DNA of 64,000 nt, taken from NCBI RefSeq assembly GCF_000247815.1, contig NC_021676.1, positions 2,701,106 through 2,765,105 on the forward strand, read 5' to 3'. The DNA is from Ficedula albicollis (lineage: Eukaryota; Chordata; Aves; Passeriformes; Muscicapidae). This document shows, one piece after another, positions 51,476-64,000 of this stretch. The notes beneath the pieces were generated by a model that was given only the letters and a program-made list of their open reading frames with translations, was not told the DNA's origin and ran no database searches. The position numbers and the translations under genes are program-made. Positions within the stretch are counted from its first letter, which is position 1. Every line of letters begins with the position of its first letter.

Positions 51476-54407
51476 GTGGTGACAGTGGCAAAGGCACATT
51501 CCAGAAGTGAACAGAAATGAGGAATAAATGACTTACATTCAGGTCTGGGCATTGCTCTGAACAATTTGCTGGATTTTTGCCCTCTTGGGGGGACAAAGAC
51601 TCATTTACTCTGTTAAACACACTCATCTCAGAACCACATTGTGCTGGTGAGGAGTAACTGAGAACAATGATCCCCAAAAATAATCATCAGTGATTGCACA
51701 TGCAAGCATTATACTGGTCGTCAGGTAGAACAACAATCTGTATGCATACTTGATATGCAGACACCTTATAAATAGCTAATAAATGATTAAATGAAATTGC
51801 TGTTTTCATAATGAATTAGTACAAGATCTGTTGTACTTAATGTTTGGAATATTTAAATGGTTTAACATACTCCAGTTATAAGTACTCTGCAGCTGGCTCT
51901 TACAACACAGATTCATCACTTAAGTATTTTTAAACTGTTTATATGTTTCATTACAATATTCCAGAACTTATATCTCTAATTTTTTTAATCATCTGTAATT
52001 GCTGGGGTCAAACCACAGACCAGCTCTATGAAAAGAAGAAACCAACAATGGTTCCCTCTTTGGGCAGAACGGAACAGGGCAGAAAAGGGGGCTTGATTTG
52101 CATCACACTTGAATATAAACTGCAGCAGCTGCTGCATTTGATCAAGACAAAATTTCTTTCCCCAAATCTCATTCTGGGAAGCAAAATGCCCTTTTTTTCT
52201 AAATCAGCTGTGAAACTGAGCCTGGTTACATAACATACACTCTTCCCAAGTTTCCAACACGCTGCATTTGCCCAAGAGAGACTTGGATCATGTACAAATT
52301 TTGTTCTGAATCTCAAAAAATTCTTCCACAAATTTCCAGCCTATGGAGTCACAATGTGTTCAATGCTACACACCAACACTGCAAACACTCAAAGGAAGAA
52401 GGAAAAATCTGGCTGCTCCAAGATCAATCTTTTCCATTCTGAGGGATCCTTCCATACACATCTGTGTGATTCAGGCTCTGAACATTTGAAAACCTTACAC
52501 CAGGCAGCTCTCCTCTTATTGCATGAAAAGACATTATGGGAGATGGCAATCAACATATATTTTCCATATTGCATATCGGCTCTATGTTTTGTCCAATCAA
52601 TCTGTCAGAATGTGCACAGAACACGAGTTACCATGTCCTCTAGAAGTGCATGTCATTTGCTATCTGAATAAACAGGTGAGGAAAAGTGAAACAACCCTGG
52701 TGGTGTCAGGTGAGGCAGTATTTCTGTCATCCTCATAACTGGCACACTAACCAGAACCATGAAACCCTTAAACTAAAGAAAAATAAAAGATAAACTCTCT
52801 CTTAACATCAAACTAAAAGCCTTATCTCTACAGAAAAGCTCTGCAACAATGGAAAGAGCATTGCTGGCAATGCCTGCATACAGCACTAGTTTATACAAGT
52901 GCAGACAGAGCAATTTCTAATGAAAGTAAAAGCACAGAGTGAAATGGCCTCTAACCAACTCCATGGGCAGCACCACGTGTGCGGTACATGCAGCGTTCTC
53001 TTACAAGCTGCACTGAACCATGACAAACCTGCGTTATTTTCCAGAGATACAATTTCACACACAAATTGTCATCACTCTGGTTCCTCAGCCATTATTACAG
53101 TGGGACAAGTTTACTCAGGGCTGAGTTGAGCCTCATGAATTCTAAGCCTGTCTCCCCCTTTCTGCAGTTTCATCACATTTTGCCTGAAAACAAGCTAGAA
53201 GGGCTATGTCTCCCATCCTGCTAAAACCTGCATCTCATTTCCCTTCAGCAAATTTCCACACCACTCACAGGACACCATCTATCTTAAGTCCCTTTACTAC
53301 TTCTGGAATGAAGACATACTGACAAAAATACATGAATATTCATGAGCTGAATATGTAAGAAACTGTACGTTTCTGACATATTAAAAACAAGTCCTTTTTC
53401 TTGAACTGCTATGCACTGACTTTACAGAAATGAAATGAAATGGGGTAGGCTAGAATAACCTTTCATGAAGATCTTTAACAGGGGGATTCATACACGATAA
53501 ACCTGCAAACATGACAGCCTTTGATCTTGGGGTATGTCAATGTCATTGGGTAGGATTCGATAGAATTTAAGCCTCCTAGGGGGAATTCTTACGAAAATAA
53601 TTTCCCCCTTGGGATCTTATATAGAGCAAAACATTTCTGCATTCCTCATATAACTTTATAATAAAAATCCAGTAGTCCTCTGTGTTACAATTCTGTACTT
53701 CTGTCTTATGCTTTGGTTAAAGTGTCCCATTTGTACCAAAAACCCAATAAATCCTTTGATGTTGCCATAAGCAGGCTGTCAATCAAAGCCAGACTGCATC
53801 ACAACATCAGTTTCCCCAAAAATTTAGTTCCAAAGAAAAAAATTAATTTGTCAGCTTCTATGCATCCTCTGTTCAACATTTTAACTCTGCACTTGTGCTT
53901 TTGCCTCTTAAGCACTCTGCATTAGGAACTATCAATTTCATCTGCACATTTTAGCATTTTCCTTCAGCACTTGGGTGCTTCTCTAAGAGAATTTAATTTT
54001 TCATCTTGGTTTGTGTTCCCAGATAGATTGGCAAAATGAGGATTTTTTATTTTTTTCCTCAGTACTTCAGTGTCTTGCCTCAAAGCTTCTCTTCATCGGG
54101 AAGCTCCAATGCCACACTTTCTCTGAACACACTCCCTTCACCCTGGCACTCTGCCTTCACATTGCAGCATATTCATCTCAGTGCTGTGCAGTTCCAGCCA
54201 TGCACTTCTACAGCCAAGTCATCACATCGATGAAATTTCCTCCAAGACTCTGCTCTAATCCTTTCCTACACAGGAGGCTCTTTCCAGCTCCTCTGTAAAT
54301 AAAGGCTTAGGGCAGGCACAGCTCAGCCAGAGACTCAACACAGTGCTCCCAGGTAATGCAATGTGTTCTCCTGCATCCCTCCTACCTCTCAAAAATAAAT
54401 GGGCAAA

Positions 54408-54428
54408 AATGAATGAATGATGAATGAT
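54408..54428. repeat. Short ATGA-type microsatellite
   Basis: About four AATG units with one interruption. Simple sequence only. Confidence 0.7.
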
Positions 54429-56290
54429 CATCAGCTCCTGACACAGAAAGTTCATGCACTGAGGTCTGCCCAGCTTGTTCTCTGTTATTCTGATACTTCA
54501 AAAATGCCTGGGAAGAAACTGCCATGGGAATTTTGTTGCTCCTGGCTGGATCTCCTTCCTGTTCAGTGGTGCTACCACCATTACTACTGGTGTTACTCTT
54601 GTTATTACTGTCATTATTTTATGTCTACATGGAGCAGTTTCACTCTTCAGATTAAATTATGCAATGTTTTTCTGTGTTTCCAGACAGAGGACACCAACAG
54701 GAGAATGACATCAGGCTTCACTTCTTTCACAGCACATCCAAGGCTAATGTGTCTCAGTGATCAGTGCTGGAAATAAATAGTCACATAGAATTCCACATTT
54801 TGACCAAAAAACTCTTTCTGGGTCAGGAAATGATTGTTGCATGAAAAAAATATACTAACAAAGATTAATTAATCAATTTTTTTTCAAAGTTAGCGATTTC
54901 ACTGAGCATTCATGCAACAGTTAATACATTAGATATTCTCAAGGCAAAGCAAGCATCTCCTAAACACTGAAAACATTTTTTCATTAAATGCACCAAGCTG
55001 AATTTTTATATATGTCTGAAAAAGGAGATACTGTAACTTTGAGTGGCATATGTTAGATACAATCCATGTTTTTTATAAGTCAGCACAGCTCAAAAGACAT
55101 CAATCAAGATGTGCAGATTTATATAGCTGCAAGAAAGCCTGATACATATATGAAAGCTTACACGAGATGCTGTAAATATATTCCGCTTTCTTAACACTGT
55201 ATTTATTTTTGTAGGAAAAAAATCTAGATTTTTTTAATTCCCAGATTCCTTCCTATAAATAACTTTTAAAAAAAGAGTGACAGGTTTGGGTTTAGTTTTT
55301 CCCCTCATCTCATTGATCCCTTTGTTAGAGTTCCACCAGTAACTCACTGATCAGTGAAATGAAAGAATCACAAGACCCCATCACAAGCTGTCCAACTTTT
55401 TTAAACCTTATTCTTCAGTAAGTGATGGGCAAGAGAAGGAAAAAAAAATACAACAAGCAATGAACAATATTGTTATTATGGCCCTCATGGTGTTCTGAAA
55501 GCAGCAGGGTTTAGAGATAATGGCAACATGCAGCTATTTACAACTTGTTAACCTTAATGCTGGGCTTGGAGAGCCAAACTGTCTGTGCACTAGCTGGCAT
55601 CTTTCCTAAAATCTTCCAAGCCTTTGTGAAGCACATAGTCCTAGGAGTGCAAATCATCTTCTGGCACCTCCAACTTTCCTAGCAAGAAATGTTCCTTTTA
55701 AGGCCCATGTCTGTGGAAAAGTAGGAGTCAGTGGGAGACAAGCAGGCACAGAAAGGTGGCAGTGGAAAATGAAAATTGGCAAAATGTTTTCCAGTCACGT
55801 AGAGAAATTACAGTCCAAAAGTAAAATCTTGCAAAACTGTAAGAAATGTAAGGAACATAAGATGTACCATTGCACCACTGGTATTTAAGATATAGCCGAA
55901 CATGTCAGAACTAAACACGTCACAAGGTTTCCTCATTAACCTCCCACCAACAGGCTGCATCATCACAAAAATGACTCTGCATGAATGAGTGCATTCCTTT
56001 ACATTTTGTGATATTCCAGTCTTAAGCAAGAGCAGACCTGAAGTCTTTTTTCTTGTCTTGATTTACTTTTATCATCAGCCACGCTGTTACAAATGCCATG
56101 GCTGAAGTCTGCCCAAGAGGATTCTGCTCATGTGCCAGCTCAGAGATGGATTTCCATTGGGTCTGCCTCATGGAGAAGCATGTCCAAAGCCTTAAAGTTT
56201 AATGTCCAGCTTAGATCAAGGACATAAATCATGCCTTTTATGGCCACAGCACACCCATGCATATATATATACACCCACCCAGGCTTTTAA

Positions 56291-56329
56291 CTAAATAAAT
56301 AAATAAATACATAAATAAAAAAATAAATA
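56291..56329. repeat. (AAAT)n microsatellite
   Basis: AAAT units with interruptions (a C and extra A's). It lies just downstream of a short AT dinucleotide run at about 56260-56271. Confidence 0.85.
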
Positions 56330-56403
56330 GAAAGCACATACACACATCTTGAAAAACTACTCAGGAGCAGATAATCTTTACAAAATATTAAGAAAATGCA
56401 GCA

Positions 56404-56447
56404 GAAGCATCAATCCTCTTGGTGTGAAGCATCAAGCCTCTTGGTGT
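56404..56447. repeat. Short direct duplication, 22-bp unit
   Basis: GAAGCATCAATCCTCTTGGT at 56404 recurs at 56426 with one substitution (AATCC/AAGCC). Confidence 0.85.
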
Positions 56448-58105
56448 GATGGTGATTTTACTTTAGAGCCCTGATGATTTCCAGTCTGACAATCTGATCA
56501 GATTGGCAGTCGTGTACTAAGCTGGTAACGTGATGTTGTGAATGGCAGTGTCAGCTGAAATACACCCTGTTCATAATGATGAGGCTCTGTGAATACAGCA
56601 GTTTGTTATGCATATGATTTGCAGAGGGGGTGACCTCTTGGAAAGCTGAGTGACTGTGAAACCACTGTTGTTGTGTTCAACAGATGCGGTTGGGACACAG
56701 TTCATGCTTCGTTATTTTCCAAGTTTTCAGAGCATTTGTGCTTCACTGAGGAGCTACATCAACCAAACAAAACTAACGCCAGAATTCACCCCAACTACAA
56801 CAAAACTGTCTTTCCCATTCTTTTCCTGGAGTTTTCTGAAGAAACAGGAGATATTTGGCTATGAAAACACCTTCAGCAGTGTCTTTGGTGACCAATTAAA
56901 ATCTTTCAAGGATCAATTTTTCGACAAATTAGTTTAGAAATACCTATCTGGCTTTTATCTTTTAGTGGTATATTCAAAACTGTTCCCTTCATTGCGTCTG
57001 TTATACTCCAGAGAAGAAAAAAGGATTAAGCAGTTTCATCCCAAGTTACGAGTTTTTAACAGTACTGCTGCTGGGTCAGTCAAGCTTGAGTGAGTAGTCA
57101 AGGGTATGAAGTGCCTTGTGGAAAGGCAAACCTTTTAGCAGGCTTCTGCTGTCACTTCCAGATTTACCAAAAAAAGGAATTCATCAGAGGATTGAGTTTT
57201 TTTGTTGTTTTTTTCTTTCTCCTTTTTTAAAATTTATTTATTTAATCTACAAATCTTTCATCAATTCATTTTTATTTCATTTAGGAAATCAGATTTCCAA
57301 CACAAGGCCCTCCAAGTTGATTGTCTACACAGGAAGGGGTTTTTCTGGCACTCTACTGCTTTTTGTAATCCAGAAATGAAGGAAACATTTGTCTCAGGCT
57401 TCTTCTCTTCAAACTCAGATCATTGTAGTCTTACCTATAAAATTCTCCAAACACTGAATCTGGTTCTCATTTTGCAAACAGACTTACTTTAATCGTGCTT
57501 TGTATTTCATTGCACAATGCAGCAACACAGATCATTTAAAGAGAAACAGCTTTTTGGTTTGTAAATCATCTTCAGGGCTTCTGTTTCAGAAGTGTGCAGA
57601 TAACTCACATTCATCTTCTCTTTAATGACTGTTCCCAGTAGAATGTTTACAGCTTTTTTAACCTGTAAATCTGACGAATCTCTCAAGAGATTCATTAAAA
57701 ACTTGAACAGGATTTTCTTCTCCTACAACAAACAGTACTCTGGTAACACTTTCTAATAATGAACACATTTCAAGGGAAATTGAAAATCTGTGATTTCCCT
57801 GTGGTTATAGAGCCCATACATGTTACCTGTGATGGTAACTATATATTCACATTGCACTCTCTTGCCTAGATACGCTTGAAATGATGGATATTTGAGATTC
57901 TTTTTGGGTATTTCAAATCAGGGAAGGATCAGAACAACTATCTGTATTTTGACTTTCTGAGTACCACCTTTTATTTGCATAACTTTTACTGCAGTTGCAC
58001 CAATGCAAAACAAAACAGAAACAGTTCATATATAAGTGCCTTGCCCAGAACATTTAATATAGAGTTTCTACAATGAATGTATGCAATGTCTTAATTAAGA
58101 GAGCA

Positions 58106-58151
58106 TGGATTAGGACTAGAGTGCTGTGTGGATTAGGACTAGAGTGGTGTA
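58106..58151. repeat. Short direct duplication, 23-bp unit
   Basis: TGGATTAGGACTAGAGTG at 58106 recurs at 58129 with one or two base differences after it (CTGTG/GTGTA). Confidence 0.85.
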
Positions 58152-60339
58152 TGTAACTCACTTTATATCCAAAGCTGACCACGGACAGCTCTGTGTCCTA
58201 TTCCAGGCCACCAGACAAGGAGTAGCTTTTGCTGAATTACCACCAGTTCACTCTGGTTCACCAGGGCATTTCAGCTCTAAATCTTTATCTCACAAGATAG
58301 CCCATCTCTAAATACAAGATGGAAAAAAAGTAATTGGTAAATGTTCCCAGTCGGCGGCAAAAATAGAAACCGAAATGATAAAGAGTAACTGAAAACCAGT
58401 TCATCCTCTCCTCCACACAGAGAAAAAAACTGCAAAAATTATTTTCTGCTGGAGATGACTAATTATATTGACATTTTTTATCTTCAGCACTATCAGGGTT
58501 GATTGTCTCAAAGCAAGCCTAAGCCCCACATTAAAATACATTCTAAAAAGCGGAGTACACAATGCAGATCTCTTCCTATGGCTCAGGCTTTTCCTGAAGA
58601 ATATTCTGCATATTTAGGAGATTCTACAACATACTGTAGATCCAATTTTCTAGCGATGGAAAAGCAGTCTCTACATAAGGTAACTCCTGGAAGTCAGGGA
58701 AACTTTGATTTAGCTTCTTGGCCTACCAAAGATTTCCCTGTACGCCATCTGCTCTTTTCATTTATTTAAAATCCACATCTGCAGGGTTCTGAAAATATCA
58801 GACTGAGAGTGTCTAATGGTACAAATGCAATACAGCCTTTACCACACATTCATTAAGATAAACAAATAATTAGGATAAGAAGCTTTAATCAATGGAATCT
58901 GAAGGAAACAGTCCATAACTGTGGAACAACTACATTTAACGTCCAACAAATTGCATGCAGCAGACATTTATTGAAGTATTTAGTAACACCCAAATATTTT
59001 TAAGGGAAAATGTTCTTTTGCAGACAGCAGAAACAAAATGGTACAGTAAGAGTCAAGGATGGAAAATACTGAAAATACTGAATGAGTACTTGCAGTATTC
59101 TGCTGAGCTTTCAGTTAAAATTGGTCCAAATAACCCAACACAAACCCACGGAAGTAATTTTTAATCTAAATTTCAGCTAAATTTAGCACAGGCAGTATTA
59201 TGATCCTTTCAGATGTATAAAAAAGTACCAATGACATCATGTTAGACAGACAGCATGGAAAGTAAGTGAAACTACCAGAAATGAAGCTTTAACAAGAACA
59301 AAAATCATGAAATGCTTGTTCACATTCAGGCACCTTCATCATTGTTTTCCAGTGAACAATTTTTGTTTGACTGCCTTCTTTGATAAATAATTCCATGATG
59401 AAACAATGAATAAATTAGAACTTATGAAACCATAAATATATTTTTTAGAGAATTGTTAAGAGCCTTGGTTTTATTTGTTAGGATCTTTTAATATATTTAA
59501 TAAAATACGTAAATTTCTGCCCATAAAAAACTGTCTATTCTCTAACTGATTTTATTCCTGTATCCTCAAAGTCATACGCTGTTAAGTCCCTCTTTAGAAA
59601 CTGCATTTCTTGCATTTTTCTGTAGGGAATCTGTCAATCAACCTCCAGTCACTCTTGTACTCAAGAGCAATAAACCATCAACATGAAGCATCAGCAGAAC
59701 ACTCTTCACAAATACAAACAAAATTACACTCCAGCTAATGTGTCCACCCCAGAAAACCCTCAGGAAAAACTGAATTAACAAGTTTGTCTTACAGCTCTGA
59801 ATGTCAACTAACTTAGGTTTTGTAGGACTAAGGGAAAAGAATCAGTCTCAGGTTCTCTTGCCCTCAGCTCTGTTAATAAAGCTGAGGCTTCTGCTTTCCA
59901 GTTGGCCTTTAAAGAAGAACAAAAACGAACAGCAGGGTTTCCTCAGAAAGAGAAAGGAAACTAAAAAGAATTTTACAGATCAAAAGCAGTGCTTCAACCT
60001 GTATTCAGAAGGGCCCTGCACAAAGTGAAGAGACGACTTGTTGAAGTGGCAGCCTCATCTCTATAACCTCAGCTGAAGGAGGCCTCCAAAATTACAGCAA
60101 ATAGCACATAGTGAGACAGGAATAGCAATAGCAACCAGTGCTGAGATCCAGCACAGAAATAACAGCCCTCTTCTGCTCACTGCCAGGTTCCTCTTCCTGT
60201 CCTGCTCCTCTCCTCTTCACCACCTGAACAACCAGAACAGCAAGGACAGAGCAAGCTCCTGAATTTGAGTGAAAAATCACAGTTGAGACAAGGCAAAAAG
60301 CAGTGACCTACATAGAGGAGTCAATGTCTTTTTATAGCA

Positions 60340-60472
60340 CCACAGCGAAGTTCAGACTGGGAGACCTCTAGAGAGTCAGTCTAGCCAAACCTGCTCCAAG
60401 CTTCTAAGTTACATTAGGCTGCTTAGGGCCTTAGGTCAAGCTTTGAACATTTCCAAGGATACTCCTGTATAT
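60340..60472 (-). repeat. Diverged CR1 fragment
   Basis: GAGACCTCTAGAGAGTCAGT, CTAGCCAAACCTGCTCCAAG, GGCTGCTTAGGGCCTTAGGT and TTTGAACATTTCCAAGGAT match the order of the antisense CR1 3' region, with many substitutions, indicating an old insertion. Confidence 0.7.
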
Positions 60473-62199
60473 TAAGTGAACATTTTTGTAGTGTGCAGAA
60501 AGGAGAATCCACTTCAAGTATTTCTTTGGGTTTACTACCAAGATTATCTAAGGTGCTTGCAGCACTTCGAACCACTAGGAAACTCAAAGAATACAGAGTT
60601 TTTACAGTTAGGAAACATAAAAGGGCAGAGGGCCTAGTGCAATTAGCATGTAGAACTCAGCCTAAAATCACTCTGATATCAAGGACAGCAGGAAACTCTT
60701 CATTTTGACAGAAATATGTGACTCCAAATAGGGCTCCCATTCCCAGGGTCCTTCACAAAACCGAGTAAGATCTTCAAATAATGAGCAAGAAAATGGCTGT
60801 AGCCAACCCACAACAGATTTGACATTCCAAAACAGTTATGGCTGAGGTTGTAAAGACTATATCAGTCAAAGAGTATTAAAGAAAAGGAAAGGAGGAAAAT
60901 CTGTCATAAATGTGGCTCACAAAGTGATGGATGTCATCCTAAAACTGGTCTTATGGATCACAAAACAGTCTGTTAAAAACGTTAATTCCCTCAGCCATCA
61001 GACTAAGAAATATCCAATGACATCTAACTTTTGTGAGGCTCATCAACGGGTATTTTACTACCATAGTAACACACAGAAGCTGTTTCCAAGAGTATCTTGA
61101 AATTTCATCATTTCCACTTCACTTCCCCTTAGAGGTTTCCAAAAGACCTATTTGTAGTGCCACGGTTTTACCTAAATATCATATGTACATGTAACCACAT
61201 ACACAGCAGTTAAAGAGGTGTCCTGACCAAGTTATCCCTTTAATCACTGGAACATCCCAAATCTTTCAGAAAGCAATTTCTGTTGTTGATTAATATCTCT
61301 ATCAACCACTGTCTTGCAGTTCAGCAGATCAGCAAAGTGATTTCTGCTTCAGTAATGACTAAATCAAGACACGCATCCAATACTCTGAAGTGAGTGCATT
61401 CCAGAATTTAGTTAATCCTGCAGTAGCCACACTACCACCTGCCAGCCTCTTCTAAATCACTTACTCTAAACCTTTTTCCAATGATTTCTTTCAAGCTTTT
61501 TTAGCATTCATAATACAATAGAGCTTAAAAGTACTGTGACTGCCAAAGTGAATTACATGTAAGGAACTGAGACTCTCTACATTTTTTGCAGAGGCATGTT
61601 GCACAATTTTTGATTCAGACATTACTTTTTAAATCCTCTTTTCTTGTTAAGTGCACTACAACAAAAGTAAAAACACTGACATTAAGGGACTCATAGCAAA
61701 TGGCATTTCTATTAAACCAGATAAAGTTTTCGTCAAACTTAACAGGAAAATATTCTGGTGTTTTGTGTTTTCCCACTGATGTTGAACAATGATCAAAACC
61801 TGAAACCTGCTTTAAGTTAGCAAGATAAAAAATATCCAAAGAAGCAGCTATGGGACAATTGACCCAGTATATGATGCTAAGCAGCCCTAAAGAACAATAA
61901 TGCTTTGTTAATTAAGATTTTTTTTTTTTGTATTTTAGAAGTACCCTACCCAGTGATTCCAAAGAGCACCACTCAAACATGAAACTGGAGCCAGATTCCA
62001 TTCAAATAGTCAGGAACCTCCTACTGAATGTGAGCTGTGGAAGGCAATACCATCACAAAAAGATTGTCCTAGCACCAAAAAAAAAAATTACCAGCACATT
62101 TACCTTTTTCTTCAACCTAATGAACAATACAATGGATTTCAGATCTAACCCATGACTCTACAAGGAATCTATGTTTCTATGAATAAAAGTAAATTTCAT

Positions 62200-62966
62200 C
62201 ATAAATTCAGGTAAATTTCAGCCAGTTCTCATTTATAAACTATATTCAGTGTTTTAACTTCTGTTTGTTGTTTAAGCTTAGATTAATGGAAAGTAGAAAT
62301 AATATTTTTGACTGACTGCATTTCTTGTTTAGTGTGATCATCCTAAAATATAACCATGTCTTTTTCCAGTGCTGAGGGTTCCACTCAGTTACCTGGACAG
62401 ACTGATGCTTAAGCATTTGAGGAGCCACAAAACACAGAATGTTAAATAAGAAGTAATTGGCCCCAAACTCAACCATCAAACCATCAACTATTCAGCTTCA
62501 GTTAACAAACTTATGTCAAAGACAGTTGAGTCAAAATGTGAGGAAGAGCGCAGCTTCAGTTAACAAACTTATGTCAAAGACAGTTGAGTCAAACTTAAAA
62601 TGTGAGGAAGAGCGACATAAATTCAGGTAAATTTCAGCCAGTTCTCATTTATAAACTATATTCAGTGTTTTAACTTCTGTTTGTTGTTTAAGCTTAGATT
62701 AATGGAAAGTAGAAATAATATTTTTGACTGACTGCATTTCTTGTTTAGTGTGATCATCCTAAAATATAACCATGTCTTTTTCCAGTGCTGAGGGTTCCAC
62801 TCAGTTACCTGGACAGACTGATGCTTAAGCATTTGAGGAGCCACAAAACACAGAATGTTAAATAAGAAGTAATTGGCCCCAAACTCAACCATCAAACCAT
62901 CAACTATTCAGCTTCAGTTAACAAACTTATGTCAAAGACAGTTGAGTCAAAATGTGAGGAAGAGCG
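62200..62966. repeat. Compound direct duplication: two 351-bp copies separated by a 64-bp partial copy
   Basis: Copy A is 62200-62550 and copy B is 62616-62966, offset 416 bp, beginning CATAAATTCAGGTAAATT and ending GAGGAAGAGCG. I see no difference between them by eye. Between them, 62551-62614 repeats the last 58 bp of copy A (CAGCTTCAGTTAACAAAC onward) with a 6-bp CTTAAA insertion. Both copies contain the same meaningless 77-codon minus-strand frame. This suggests a small duplication and a larger one in succession, or misassembly. Confidence 0.95.
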
Positions 62967-64000
62967 CGCATGAGTAAATCCAATTTACTTTGTTTTCAGG
63001 GATGGAAGGAAGCAGGAACTTTTAAGCTCTTCCATTAGAACACTCAAAGCTCTTGGGGGAGTCACTGGTATTTAGGCACCAGGAATGGCTCTCCCTTCTG
63101 CACACAAGCTCAGGCTGCTCAGGGCTGCCAATGGCTCACTGCTCACAGGGCTGCGACGTCCAACACATCCCACCTCATTCCTCAGCTAGAGCACAACAGT
63201 TTCTGACCAGAGACATGGGTGAGACATTTCTTTGAAAGCATTAAAGTCTTTGATTTTTTTTTAACTTTTTTTTTTTTTTTAATGATATGCCAAGCGTCTT
63301 TTTTCTCCCTCTTCCTAGCTTGAAACACCTTAAGTTAATGTTCTGTGAAGTGATCTCAAACATACTTTGCATTCTGCTTTAGGGTACTCCCAGTGCAGTT
63401 CATGCAAATGGTTTTTTCTCTCTGTGTGGATAAATCTAAACTGTGCAAGATACAAGCTGATATTTGAATGAGCATGTTGTCAAAAGACAAATAACTGTAA
63501 CTGACGGCCGGCCATTCTGTAATTGTTTAAAGAGGGATTTTAAAGGAGTTTCTGGCTAAGAAAGTGTGGTTTATGGTGTTCTCCTGGATATATTTAAAGG
63601 GCTTATATATGAAAAAGGTTGGGGGAATATGTGAATACCAAAAATCTCATGATAGTTCTACTTTTCTAGTCATCATTTTTCCAGATTGATTACATACAAT
63701 TAAAATACATTAATTTCCCAGTATCTAAGGACCCTTCTGTAACTTTTCACTCCTCAGATTTCACTAATGCCATAAACAATTGAACATGTACAAGTATATG
63801 GGTTTTTTTCCTGAAGTTTCTGGTGGAATCATAGAAAATAAAGATGTAATAACTGCCAATTCAGCTGCCCCTTGGTCAGAGAACGAGGGTTCTGTAACAA
63901 ACTAGGACAGCAAAACTCTTGATTCACTTTATATATCACATTTTCTTTAGAAAGTAATAAAATTACAGATCTCCTGAACATGAGCTTTAAACAGAGATCT

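Larger units (their letters stand above)
25202..64000 (-). other. 5' intronic / upstream DNA of the protocadherin, no recognisable exon
   Basis: Nearly 39 kb without a coding frame of any recognised family on either strand. It holds four CR1 fragments (37.75, 44.78, 51.3 and 60.35 kb), the ACCAA array at 36.5 kb, several short tandem duplications and microsatellites, and otherwise unique AT-rich sequence. Because the first coding exon has an upstream acceptor, at least the proximal part is intron; where the promoter lies is unknown. No CpG island is visible. Some blocks look like conserved noncoding elements (see findings). Confidence 0.6.

Noticed and set aside
62246..62895. Two identical 77-codon minus-strand frames
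   Set aside because: The identity comes from the 351-bp duplication; the sequence itself looks noncoding.
25202..64000. A promoter or CpG island for the gene
   Set aside because: No CpG-dense block is visible in this stretch; the transcription start is probably further upstream, beyond the window.

Overview
This is vertebrate nuclear DNA, most likely from a bird. The window is AT-rich and gene-poor, with very large introns and eukaryotic splice sites. The interspersed repeats I can recognise are truncated CR1 LINE ends, one of which carries the typical ATTCTATGAT-type 3' tail. A passerine is plausible from the form of the 37.75 kb CR1 copy, but the window does not prove it.

I can support one protein-coding gene, a delta-1 protocadherin on the minus strand that best fits the PCDH11 (PCDH11X) orthologue. 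Two coding exons are present. The first coding exon (24618-25157, after a 44-nt 5' UTR piece to 25201) carries the start codon, signal peptide, EC1 and the first part of EC2. A 20.8-kb intron (3825-24617) follows. The second exon (1338-3824) carries the rest of EC2, EC3-EC7, the single transmembrane helix and the proximal cytoplasmic tail. Both exons have lengths divisible by three (180 and 829 codons), so the in-window protein is 1009 residues. The donor at 1337/1336 shows that the tail continues in exons beyond the left edge. Reading through that donor would instead add four residues and a stop, a possible short-tail isoform.

Layout: 1-1337 is the intron after the large exon; 1338-3824 is the large exon; 3825-24617 is the intron interrupting EC2; 24618-25201 is the first coding exon; 25202-64000 is upstream 5' intronic DNA with no recognisable exon, promoter or CpG island. 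The introns hold seven CR1 fragments, an approximately 360-bp ACCAA pentanucleotide array (36546-36905), small microsatellites, and at least ten short direct tandem duplications (unit 22-416 bp, mostly with 0-3 visible mismatches).

I found no RNA gene, CRISPR array, prokaryotic element or intact retrovirus. The best leads are the cluster of young tandem duplications (real or assembly artefacts), the ectodomain-splitting intron, the possible intron-retention isoform, and several intronic blocks that look like candidate conserved noncoding elements.
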